A DNA stretch of 5,861 bases from Gemmatimonadaceae bacterium (lineage in GTDB: Bacteria; Gemmatimonadota; Gemmatimonadetes; Gemmatimonadales; Gemmatimonadaceae): positions 1 through 5,861 of the forward strand of contig JACMOE010000781.1 in assembly GCA_014378185.1 (NCBI GenBank), in the 5' to 3' direction. Positions 1-5,861 of the stretch are shown here, piece by piece. Position numbers and translations under genes: made by a program. The notes under the pieces are model-generated. The model was not told where the DNA came from and did no database searches. It worked only from the letters and a program-made list of their open reading frames with translations. Numbering within the stretch: position 1 is the first letter of the stretch; every line of letters begins with the position of its first letter.

Positions 1-419
1 GCACGCTGCGCGCCGTGGATCCCCAGACGCGCGCACTGCTCGCCGCGCTGGTCAGGACGCTCGCCGAGGGGATTGCCGACGCGCATGGACTGACGGCCAC
101 GGTGACCCTCACGCTCGGTCCGCCTCCGATCGTCAATCCCGAGCGGCCAGCGGAATGGGCTCGACAGGCGGTCGAATCGCTGCTCGGCGCCGAGGCCGCG
201 GTGCCGCTGGGAATTACCAACATGGCCGGGGAAGATTTCGCCCACTACATGGAGCGAATTCCCGGCTGCTTCATGCGGGTCGGCGCGCGGCTCGCGGGTG
301 AGGCGGTGATTCCTGCCCACACGCCGCAGTTCCATGCGGCCGAAGAGAGTATTTTCGTCGGCGCCGCCGTGCTGGCGGAGACAGCGAGGGTGGCATCGGC
401 CGCGCTCACTGCAACCTGA
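1..419 (+). CDS. M20-family metallo-amidohydrolase/peptidase, C-terminal part
   Basis: This is the C-terminal end of a zinc-type amidohydrolase of the M20 family, most like the M20D group (hippurate, IAA-amino-acid and N-acetyl-diaminopimelate hydrolases). The group cleaves the amide bond of N-acyl amino acids. The reading frame is open from the left edge, and the first visible residues read TLRAVDPQTR, matching the GT(L/V)R strand of the family's dimerisation domain, so the true start lies upstream. The GTG at 15 is internal. The lid domain ends near GPPPIVNPE (about 117-143). The catalytic domain then resumes with the conserved MAGEDF motif (Glu codon at 231) and ends with the AHTPQFH segment, whose first His (codon at 318) is the expected C-terminal metal ligand. 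Members are about 390-450 residues, so roughly 138 are seen here. It ends 14 bp before the permease start and probably shares its transcript. Exact substrate and cellular location cannot be read from this fragment. Confidence 0.85.
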   Translation, partial: TLRAVDPQTRALLAALVRTLAEGIADAHGLTATVTLTLGPPPIVNPERPAEWARQAVESLLGAEAAVPLGITNMAGEDFAHYMERIPGCFMRVGARLAGEAVIPAHTPQFHAAEESIFVGAAVLAETARVASAALTAT

Positions 420-433
420 TCCGCCTTCACCGC

Positions 434-1783
434 ATGAGGCACACCGTGGACCCGTCCACCCGAACACTCGATCGTACGCTCGGCTTCACCGACCTGGTGC
501 TCATCGTCATCGGCACCGTCATCGGGTCCGGGATCTTCATCGTTCCGGCGACGGTGTTGAGACAATCGGAAGGGGCGTTGGGCACCGCCATCCTCGTCTG
601 GCTGGTCGCCGGCGTCCTCTCTCTCCTCGGTGCTCTCACCTACGGTGAGCTTGGCGCGGCCAATCCCGACGCCGGCGGACTGTACGTGTACATCCGCGAC
701 GCGTTCGGACCACTGCCAGCGTTTCTCTATGGGTGGACCACTTTCTTCGTCATCAGCACGGGATCGGTGGCCACGTTGGCGGTGGCGTTCACCGGATATC
801 TCGGACAGTTCATGGACGTCTCGCCCGTGATGGCGAAGACGATCGCCGTGCTGGTCATCGCGGTGATCGCGGGGGTGAACGTGCGCGGTACTCGTCAGGG
901 CGCCAACGTGCAGAACCTCAGCACCGCGCTCAAGACGGTGGCGATCGTCGGCATGAGCATCGCCTTGCTTGTCCGGGGACATGGATTTGACGGCGAGCTC
1001 CGCGTCTGGCCGGCCGCTGTCACGCCGAGCCTCCTCTCGGGAGTCGGACTGGCAATGATCAGTGTGCTGTGGGCGTACGAGGGGTGGCAGTACGTCACCT
1101 TCTCGGCGGGCGAAGCACGAGATCCACAGCGCACCTTTCCACGCGCACTCGTGATCGGAACGAGCGTCCTCATCGGCATCTATCTCCTGGCGAACGTCGC
1201 TTACGTGGCCGCGCTGGGCCCCGCCGGCGTGGAGGGGAGCAAGCGAGTGGCGGCCGACTCGGTCTCGGCGCTCTTCGGCCCGGCGGCGGGCAAACTGATC
1301 GCGGCCGTGATCCTGGTGTCGATGTTCAGCGCGGCCAATGGGATCATCCTCACCGCGCCGCGTCTGTTCTTCTCCATGGCGCGTGACGGCGTGTTCTTCC
1401 AGAAGCTCGCCGAGGTGCATCCGCGGTTCCGCACGCCCGCCTTCGCGATCATCGCCGGCTCGGCGTGGTCGGCGCTTCTGGCTGCGACGGGGACTTTCGA
1501 GCAGCTGCTCACCTACGTCGTCTTCTCCGGATGGATCTTCTACGGCCTGGGCGCCATGAGCATCTTCGTCTATCGGCGCCGAGCGCCCGACATGCCGCGC
1601 CCCTTCCGCGTGCCCGGATATCCTCTCACGCCGATCCTGTTCGTCGCCGCTTCGGCGGCGATCGTGCTGAACACGATGTTCACCCAACCCGGTCGCGCGC
1701 TGGTCGGTCTGGCCGTGGTGCTGGCGGGGATCCCGGCGTACATCGTGTGGCGGCGGCGGGCAGGGCGCGGAGTACCGTCATGA
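434..1783 (+). CDS. APC-superfamily amino-acid permease
   Basis: This is an inner-membrane amino-acid transporter of the APC superfamily, closest in appearance to LAT/SteT-like exchangers. It is 449 residues long with about 12 hydrophobic segments, the usual size. Helix 1 carries IGSGIF (Gly31-Ser32-Gly33), the broken-helix motif that binds the substrate carboxylate and amino groups. Helix 2 and the following loop hold YGELGAANPDAGG, and a mid-protein segment holds EGW (216-218) followed by GEARDPQRTFPRA. A further family motif, FSMARDGVFF, lies at about 313-322. The C-terminus is RRR-rich and cytoplasmic. Two starts are possible. The ATG at 434 has no obvious ribosome-binding site. The GTG at 446 has GAGG at 436-439 with a 6-nt spacer and would remove only four residues. 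The stop overlaps the ATG of the following deacylase gene. Between an amidohydrolase and a deacylase it most likely imports the amino acids they release; specificity is not readable. Confidence 0.93.
   Translation: MRHTVDPSTRTLDRTLGFTDLVLIVIGTVIGSGIFIVPATVLRQSEGALGTAILVWLVAGVLSLLGALTYGELGAANPDAGGLYVYIRDAFGPLPAFLYGWTTFFVISTGSVATLAVAFTGYLGQFMDVSPVMAKTIAVLVIAVIAGVNVRGTRQGANVQNLSTALKTVAIVGMSIALLVRGHGFDGELRVWPAAVTPSLLSGVGLAMISVLWAYEGWQYVTFSAGEARDPQRTFPRALVIGTSVLIGIYLLANVAYVAALGPAGVEGSKRVAADSVSALFGPAAGKLIAAVILVSMFSAANGIILTAPRLFFSMARDGVFFQKLAEVHPRFRTPAFAIIAGSAWSALLAATGTFEQLLTYVVFSGWIFYGLGAMSIFVYRRRAPDMPRPFRVPGYPLTPILFVAASAAIVLNTMFTQPGRALVGLAVVLAGIPAYIVWRRRAGRGVPS
436..439 (+). promoter_or_regulatory. 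Possible ribosome-binding site for an alternative GTG start of the permease
   Basis: GAGG lies 6 nt before the in-frame GTG at 446, whereas the ATG at 434 has only a pyrimidine-rich stretch upstream. The sequence therefore slightly favours the GTG start, giving 445 residues. Helix 1 begins well after both candidates, so the protein fold does not depend on the choice. Confidence 0.4.
1769..1772 (+). promoter_or_regulatory. Ribosome-binding site of the deacylase gene, inside the permease gene
   Basis: GGAG lies 7 nt before the ATG at 1780, which overlaps the permease stop as ATGA. This favours translational coupling and the longer deacylase start. A second GGAG at 1817-1820 lies 10 nt before the in-frame ATG at 1831, so the shorter form is also possible. 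Confidence 0.55.
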
Positions 1784-3543
1784 GCGTCGCCATTGCCACG
1801 CATGCCTTCAATCCACGGAGATCATTCCCGATGCGCACATGTTCATGGAGTCCGATGGCTTTCGCGCTGATGGCCGTTCAGGCGACCGCCTGCGCCGCCG
1901 GTGGTGCGAGTCAGGCAACGCAAGCGCCAGCGCCGACGACCAGTCCGATCATCTCCACGTCGACGAGCGCGGCTTCCGACTACGACATCGTGATCCGCAA
2001 CGGCCGCGTGCTGGACGGCGCGGGCAACCCGTGGATCCGTGCCGACGTCGGTATTCGCAACGGACGCTTCGCGCGGGTCGGCATCGTCACCGGGCGAGGC
2101 CGACAGGAGATCGATGCGCGGGACCGGTATGTGTCGCCCGGATGGATCGACATGATGGATCAGTCGGGGGCCGTGCTGCCGCGGAATCCGCTGGCCGAGA
2201 ACAAGCTGAGGATGGGGGTGACCACCGCGATCGGCGGTGAAGGAGGCACGCCCGTGGCGGCGGCGGCGATCCCGGCATACTTCCGCGGTCTCGAGCAGAG
2301 CGGAATCAGCATCAATTTCGGTAGCTACTTCAGCGAGACTCAGGCGCGCGTGCCGGTGCTCGGCATGTCGGCGCGGGCACCCACCCCCGACGAGCTGGTC
2401 CGGATGCGCGCCATCATGGACACCGCAATGCGAGGCGGCGCGATGGGGATGACCACCGCGCTGATCTATCCGCCGAGCAGCTACGCGACGACCGCTGAAC
2501 TGGCCGAGGTCGCCAAGGCGGTCGCTCCATACGGTGGCCTCTACGCGAGCCACATCAGAGGCGAGGGGAAGGACGTCGTTGAGGCGGTGCGCGAAGCCAT
2601 CGAGGTCGGCGAGCGAGCGGGCATCCCGGTGGAGGTGTTCCATCTCAAGGTGGCGCATCGGCCGGCGTGGGGCGTCCTGATGAGCGTCGTCAGAGACACG
2701 GTCGAGGCTGCGCGCGCGCGTGGTGTCGACGTGGCCGCCGCCATGTACGTCTACACCGCGGGGGGCACCGGGCTCGGAGCGACCATCCCCAGCTGGGCAC
2801 ACGAGGGGGGAACCGACTCGCTCAAGCGCCGGCTCGCCGATCCGGCGATTCGCGCGCGGCTCAAGCGCGAGATCGACACGGGCTCGCCGGGCTGGTGGAA
2901 CATCATCGAAGCGGCGGGAGGGTGGGACGGGGTAGTGCTCGTGAACGCGCGCAATCCGGCGAACGCCAAGTACGAACGCAAGTCCGTGGCACAGATCGCG
3001 AGAGAGACGGGAAAGAGTCCCGCCGATGCCGCGTGGGACATCGTGGCCGCGGGCTCGGGTCGCGTGATGGGGATCTATCACATGATGGGCGAGGCCGACA
3101 TCGAGACGGCGCTCCGCTTTCCCTGGATGAGCATCGGGAGCGACGCGGGCGCCGCGCTCGCCGCCGGCGATGCCGACGGGCTGGGACTGCCGCATCCGCG
3201 CAGCTACGGTAACCACGTGCGCGTCATCGCCAGGTATGTGAAGGAGCGTCACGTCATCAGCCTGGAGGAGGCGGTGCGCAAGATGACATCATGGCCCGCG
3301 ACGCGAATGCGCCTCGCCAACCGCGGCAGTGTGAAGGAGGGCAACTGGGCCGACGTGACGATTTTCGACCTCGAAACACTCAAGGACAATGCAACCTACG
3401 ACGAGCCGACGCTGTCACCGACGGGGATCGACTGGGTGCTGGTGAACGGAGTCGTCGTCATCGACCATGGGCGGCACACCGGCGCGAAGCCAGGGCAGGT
3501 GCTGCGCGGGGCGGGGGCACGCCCGAACGGAGGAGGAGCCTGA
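1780..3543 (+). CDS. Exported N-acyl-D-amino-acid deacylase family amidohydrolase with altered metal site
   Basis: This is an amidohydrolase-superfamily protein of the D-aminoacylase group, which removes the acyl group from N-acyl-D-amino acids. It has 587 residues from ATG 1780, or 570 from ATG 1831. A signal-like N-terminus (hydrophobic stretch about 25-37, then Cys38) precedes the beta-sandwich start YDIVIRNGRVLDGAG (from 68). Family marks are VSPGWID (118-124), YASHIR (His258), VFHLK (His288), YVYTAGGTGL (from 323), IPSWAHEGG, IGSDAG (Asp455) and a C-terminal NGVVVIDHGRHTGAKPG. His258, His288 and Asp455 correspond to conserved metal and catalytic residues of the family. The usual HxH after the first strand is Met126-Asp-Gln128 instead. 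The GNCG cysteine is replaced by GEGG (Glu154-Gly155). Deacylase activity is therefore inferred from the family, and chemistry or substrate may have changed. It could equally be an acyl-dipeptide or other amide hydrolase. The ATGA overlap with the permease indicates an operon and probable periplasmic action. Confidence 0.88.
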   Translation: MSVAIATHAFNPRRSFPMRTCSWSPMAFALMAVQATACAAGGASQATQAPAPTTSPIISTSTSAASDYDIVIRNGRVLDGAGNPWIRADVGIRNGRFARVGIVTGRGRQEIDARDRYVSPGWIDMMDQSGAVLPRNPLAENKLRMGVTTAIGGEGGTPVAAAAIPAYFRGLEQSGISINFGSYFSETQARVPVLGMSARAPTPDELVRMRAIMDTAMRGGAMGMTTALIYPPSSYATTAELAEVAKAVAPYGGLYASHIRGEGKDVVEAVREAIEVGERAGIPVEVFHLKVAHRPAWGVLMSVVRDTVEAARARGVDVAAAMYVYTAGGTGLGATIPSWAHEGGTDSLKRRLADPAIRARLKREIDTGSPGWWNIIEAAGGWDGVVLVNARNPANAKYERKSVAQIARETGKSPADAAWDIVAAGSGRVMGIYHMMGEADIETALRFPWMSIGSDAGAALAAGDADGLGLPHPRSYGNHVRVIARYVKERHVISLEEAVRKMTSWPATRMRLANRGSVKEGNWADVTIFDLETLKDNATYDEPTLSPTGIDWVLVNGVVVIDHGRHTGAKPGQVLRGAGARPNGGGA

Positions 3544-3567
3544 CGGGATCGACATCTGGTGAACAGT
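3544..3567. other. Very short convergent intergenic gap
   Basis: Only 24 bp separate the deacylase stop (plus strand) from the cytochrome stop (minus strand). No hairpin with a T-tract is visible here or in the last 60 bp of either gene. Transcripts from the two blocks may therefore run into each other, or stop by Rho. Confidence 0.6.
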
Positions 3568-4125
3568 CTACTCGTGCCCCGTCCGTTCCACTGTCTTTCC
3601 GCCGAAGTTCTCCGTCGTCACGTTCTTGCCAGCGTCCAGCGAGCGCACGTAGCTCACGAGCAACCAGATCTGGTCGTCGTCGATGAGGCTGCCCCAGGCC
3701 GGCATGCCTTCCGGCCTGCCCTGATAGATCGACTCGAACACTTCGGCTGAGCTGCCGCCGCAGTGCCAGCGCCCATCGCCGAGGCTCGGCCCCATCGCGC
3801 CGCTGCCGCCGGCACCATGACAGTCGATGCAGTTGTAGGAGGTGAACAGCTTCGCTCCCGCTGCCACTGCGGCTGCATCGCCCTCGTGCGGATTGCGCAT
3901 CGGCCGGCCCGCGAACGGTTTCACCGCGCCTGGTTGAATGTGCGACGGATGGGAGACGAAGCGGGCCGCCAGATCTCCCGTCGAGGCGGCGTGAGTCGCT
4001 GCCGGCGCCTGCGAAACAGCATGCGGCGGCTCCTCGGCCCGCGAGTCGCGGCAGCCCTGCATCGCCAGCGCTGCAAGCAGCGTCGAGGTGTGAATGATTG
4101 CGGTTGTGCGTGACTGCTTTGTCAT
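3568..4125 (-). CDS. Lipoprotein c-type cytochrome, probable electron acceptor of the PQQ dehydrogenase (XoxG-like role)
   Basis: This is a single-haem class I cytochrome c that most likely takes electrons from the PQQ dehydrogenase encoded just upstream. It has 185 residues from the ATG at 4125; an in-frame ATG at 4140 would add five. The N-terminus is a lipoprotein signal: MTKQSRTT, then a hydrophobic stretch ending ALAMQG|C with Cys25 as the lipid-modified residue, which fits the bacterial lipobox pattern. A Pro/Ala/His-rich linker of about 50 residues follows. Next comes a segment typical of cytochromes paired with PQQ enzymes (NPHEGD, then AAGAKLF), the haem motif CIDCH (Cys99, Cys102, His103) and the distal Met141 in RPEGMPAWG. 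The last helix is QIWLLVSYVRSL. An additional cysteine at 122 in WHCGG stands where relatives usually have an aromatic residue. The protein is expected to be tethered to a membrane facing the periplasm. Expression may be governed by the inverted repeat just upstream. The XoxG role rests on gene order. Confidence 0.88.
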   Translation of the reverse strand: MTKQSRTTAIIHTSTLLAALAMQGCRDSRAEEPPHAVSQAPAATHAASTGDLAARFVSHPSHIQPGAVKPFAGRPMRNPHEGDAAAVAAGAKLFTSYNCIDCHGAGGSGAMGPSLGDGRWHCGGSSAEVFESIYQGRPEGMPAWGSLIDDDQIWLLVSYVRSLDAGKNVTTENFGGKTVERTGHE

Positions 4126-4130
4126 GACCA

Positions 4131-4229
4131 CTCGGCTCATGAATTGTGGGACAGAGGGTGCGACAGCCTGTCTTCGCGTCAGGGATCGATCCCTCTGTTT
4201 CCAGGGCATCCCACATGACATGAGCCGAG
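4131..4229 (-). repeat. Nested inverted repeat overlapping the cytochrome translation-start region
   Basis: Three pairs of perfectly complementary arms lie nested in one 99-bp span: 4131-4141 with 4219-4229 (11 bp), 4145-4150 with 4210-4215 (6 bp), and 4151-4158 with 4191-4198 (8 bp). They are separated by a 3x3 internal loop and an 11-nt one-sided bulge. In the minus-strand transcript this would be a long imperfect hairpin between the dehydrogenase and cytochrome genes. Its 3' outer arm contains the possible start at 4140 and the weak GAG preceding the ATG at 4125. Within it, 4181-4194 (AGGGATCGATCCCT) is a perfect 14-bp palindrome. The local hairpin it forms would compete with the 8-bp inner stem. 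The arms are seen directly in the sequence; a regulatory role is inferred. Confidence 0.6.
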
Positions 4230-4250
4230 GGGGCTGAATGGCGTCGTTCC

Positions 4251-4275
4251 TTCGGCGCGCAGAACGGCGCCGGAA
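4251..4275 (-). terminator. GC-rich hairpin downstream of the dehydrogenase stop, possible weak terminator
   Basis: CGGCGC at 4253-4258 pairs with GCGCCG at 4267-4272 across a short loop, and flanking TT/AA can extend the stem with one bulged base. It starts about 12 nt after the dehydrogenase stop codon on the minus strand. No T-tract follows, so it is more likely an mRNA-end or processing hairpin, or a partial attenuator, than a strong intrinsic terminator. Confidence 0.3.
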
Positions 4276-4286
4276 TCGTGCCGGAG

Positions 4287-5861
4287 TCACAGCGCAAAGA
4301 CGAACAGCATTCCTCCCCAGCTCGTCCATCGCGCAAGATCGGGGAGCGTCGATCCCCGTTCGCGCACGTCGTACGGCAGGTTCGCAGCGACGTCGCCGGC
4401 GATGAGAAGTCCCATGTCGCCGCCGATGCCGGAATAGACCGCCACGTACTGCTTGCCGTCGGGACCTGTGTAGGTGATGGGATTACCCACGACTCCGGAC
4501 CCGACCTTGAACTTCCACAGCACTTCACCCGTGCGGGCGTTGGCCGCCTTGAACCAGCCGTCCAGCGTGCCGTAGAAGACGACGTCACCCTTCGTGGCCA
4601 GCGCACCCCCCCAGACAGGGTAGGGCTCCTTGATGCCCCAGACTTTCCTGCCCGTCGTCGCGTCCCACGCGATGAACTCGCCCTTGTAGCCGCCGGGGCC
4701 GGCGACCTCCGGTGCATTTCCGCCGATGTACGGGGTGCCGGGGATGTACGCGACGTCGCGCGCCTCGAAGTCCATGCAGAGGTTGTTCGTCGGCACGTAG
4801 AACAGCCCGGTTGCCGGTGAGAAGGCCGCCGGCTGCTGATTCTTTCCGCCCTCGAGGCTCGGACAGATGAACGACACCTTCTTGCCGCGGAAGGGCACCT
4901 TGTCGGCGACGAGCTTCGGACGACCCGTCGCGAGGTCGACACCGGTGGACCAGTTCATCGGCACGAAGGGCTTCGCAAGGATCACTTCGCCCGTGCCGCG
5001 ATCCATCGTGTACGCGAAGCCGTTGCGATCGAAGTGCACGAGCGCCTTGCGCGTACGTCCGCCGATCGGAAGATCGACGAGGATGTTCTCGTTGACGGCA
5101 TCGTAGTCCCACACGTCATGCGGCGTCGGCTGGAACGCCCACACCATCTCGCCCGTGTCCGCGTCGCGCGCGATGATCGCCGCGCTCCACTTGTTGTCGC
5201 CGGGCCGCTGCGCACCGTTCCACGGGCCGGGATTCGACGTGCCGTGGTAGATCAGGTTGAGCTTGGGATCGTAGGAGATCCATCCCCACACCGTCGCCCC
5301 GCCCTGCTTCCAGCTGTTGGCAGGCCAGCTGGTGGCGCCCTGGTTCGCGCTCGTGTCCGTGCGATAGAACGGCTTGAACCGCGGGCCCACTTTAATGTCG
5401 GCGTCCGGCCCGATGTTGTACGCTCTCCACGCCTCCTTGCCAGTGGCCGCATCAATGGCGGCAATCCATCCCCGCACGCCCATCTCGCCGCCGCTCGAGC
5501 CCACGATCACCTTTCCCTTCACGACGATGGGCGCCATGGTCATCGTCTCGCCATGGCTCAGGTCGCCCATCCGCGTGCTCCATAGCAGCGCGCCCGTCGC
5601 GGCATCCACGGCGACGGTGTGTCCATCGAGGAGATTGTAGAAGATCCGTCCGCCGTCGAAGGCGGCGCCACGATTGACGACGTCGCAGCACGCGAGTCCA
5701 ACGGCGGCCTGCGCATTCTCCGGCCGGACCTTCCACTTGAGCGGCTGCCCTTCCTGCGCCAGGTCCAGCGCGTACGACACGTTGGGATACGGCGTGACGA
5801 GGTACATCGTGTTCTGCACCACGAGCGGCTGCCCCTCGTGACCGCGCAGCACGCCGGTGGA
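4287..5861 (-). CDS. xoxF: XoxF-like lanthanide-type PQQ-dependent alcohol/methanol dehydrogenase, N-terminus missing
   Basis: This is a periplasmic quinoprotein of the methanol/ethanol dehydrogenase family, an eight-bladed propeller that oxidises an alcohol (methanol in XoxF) with PQQ and passes electrons to a cytochrome c. About 524 of an expected 600 or so residues are present. The frame is open to the right edge, reading STGVLRGHEGQPLVV, so the start and signal peptide lie outside. Active-site marks in order are the adjacent cysteines of ACCDVVNRG (codons 5685-5690), which form the ring over PQQ; Glu in GGEMGVRG (5484-5486); TVWGW with the PQQ-stacking Trp; Asn in TSNPGPWN (5232-5234); WDYD (catalytic Asp 5106-5108, second Asp 5100-5102); and the Arg of FDRNGF (5025-5027). 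The second Asp is the extra ligand known from lanthanide enzymes; calcium MxaF has Ala there. NLCMDFE and the terminal GGMLFVFAL also fit XoxF better than ethanol dehydrogenases, but the substrate is inferred. The cytochrome gene follows downstream. Confidence 0.9.
   Translation of the reverse strand, partial: STGVLRGHEGQPLVVQNTMYLVTPYPNVSYALDLAQEGQPLKWKVRPENAQAAVGLACCDVVNRGAAFDGGRIFYNLLDGHTVAVDAATGALLWSTRMGDLSHGETMTMAPIVVKGKVIVGSSGGEMGVRGWIAAIDAATGKEAWRAYNIGPDADIKVGPRFKPFYRTDTSANQGATSWPANSWKQGGATVWGWISYDPKLNLIYHGTSNPGPWNGAQRPGDNKWSAAIIARDADTGEMVWAFQPTPHDVWDYDAVNENILVDLPIGGRTRKALVHFDRNGFAYTMDRGTGEVILAKPFVPMNWSTGVDLATGRPKLVADKVPFRGKKVSFICPSLEGGKNQQPAAFSPATGLFYVPTNNLCMDFEARDVAYIPGTPYIGGNAPEVAGPGGYKGEFIAWDATTGRKVWGIKEPYPVWGGALATKGDVVFYGTLDGWFKAANARTGEVLWKFKVGSGVVGNPITYTGPDGKQYVAVYSGIGGDMGLLIAGDVAANLPYDVRERGSTLPDLARWTSWGGMLFVFAL

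Noticed and set aside
245..1687. 480-codon open frame on the minus strand opposite the permease
   Set aside because: Its product is rich in Arg, His, Asp and Glu with no fold-like pattern, and it lies exactly opposite a well-recognised transporter. It is a high-GC shadow frame.
1465..1779. Upstream extension of the deacylase frame into the permease gene
   Set aside because: The extension is Arg-rich shadow of permease sequence, while the ATG at 1780 has a good ribosome-binding site and is followed by a signal-like segment.
1843..3252. 469-codon open frame on the minus strand opposite the deacylase
   Set aside because: Low-complexity Arg/His/Asp-rich product with no recognisable domain; the opposite strand encodes a clear amidohydrolase.
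4131..4229. The inverted repeat as a MITE or other mobile element with 11-bp terminal repeats
   Set aside because: No target-site duplication is seen flanking the arms, no second copy occurs in the window, and the internal arms pair in register as an RNA hairpin would.
4141..4329. Upstream extension of the cytochrome frame into the 3' end of the dehydrogenase gene
   Set aside because: The extra residues are Arg-rich and would place the lipoprotein signal in mid-protein, so translation must begin at 4125 or 4140.
3458..4942. 494-codon minus-strand frame crossing the dehydrogenase, the intergenic gap and the cytochrome
   Set aside because: It runs out of frame with both recognised minus-strand genes and its product is Arg/Ser-rich. 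The cytochrome and XoxF motifs are all in the other frames.

Overview
The window is GC-rich, densely coded bacterial DNA holding parts or all of five genes. They lie in two blocks that converge at about position 3555. There are no RNA genes, CRISPR arrays or insertion sequences. The high GC content, the long antisense shadow frames, exported amidohydrolases beside an amino-acid permease, and a XoxF-type PQQ dehydrogenase next to a lipid-anchored cytochrome c together suggest a soil or aquatic Gemmatimonadota or Acidobacteriota-like genome. This taxonomic guess is inference and only of modest confidence.

Plus-strand block (1-3543): the C-terminal part of an M20-family metallo-amidohydrolase, then a 12-helix APC-superfamily amino-acid permease, then a secreted or lipid-anchored protein of the N-acyl-D-amino-acid deacylase (D-aminoacylase) family. 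The genes are spaced 14 bp apart and then overlap by 4 bp (ATGA), so they are probably one transcription unit. The likely job is release of amino acids from N-acyl or peptide-like substrates, uptake of the products, and further hydrolysis. The deacylase is unusual because the HxH metal motif and the zinc-binding cysteine of the family are both replaced.

Minus-strand block (3568-5861): most of a XoxF-like PQQ-dependent alcohol/methanol dehydrogenase, with its N-terminus beyond the right edge, followed by a small lipoprotein c-type cytochrome that is its probable electron acceptor. The dehydrogenase carries the Asp-Tyr-Asp signature of lanthanide-dependent enzymes. Periplasmic alcohol oxidation would pass electrons from PQQ to this cytochrome and on to the respiratory chain.

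The roughly 150-bp gap between dehydrogenase and cytochrome holds the most unusual non-coding structure: a nested inverted repeat spanning 4131-4229. Its outer arm covers one possible start codon and the weak ribosome-binding site of the cytochrome gene. One inner arm can also form a competing local hairpin, so the element could act as a translational switch. It is a candidate only, since no folding or conservation test could be run.
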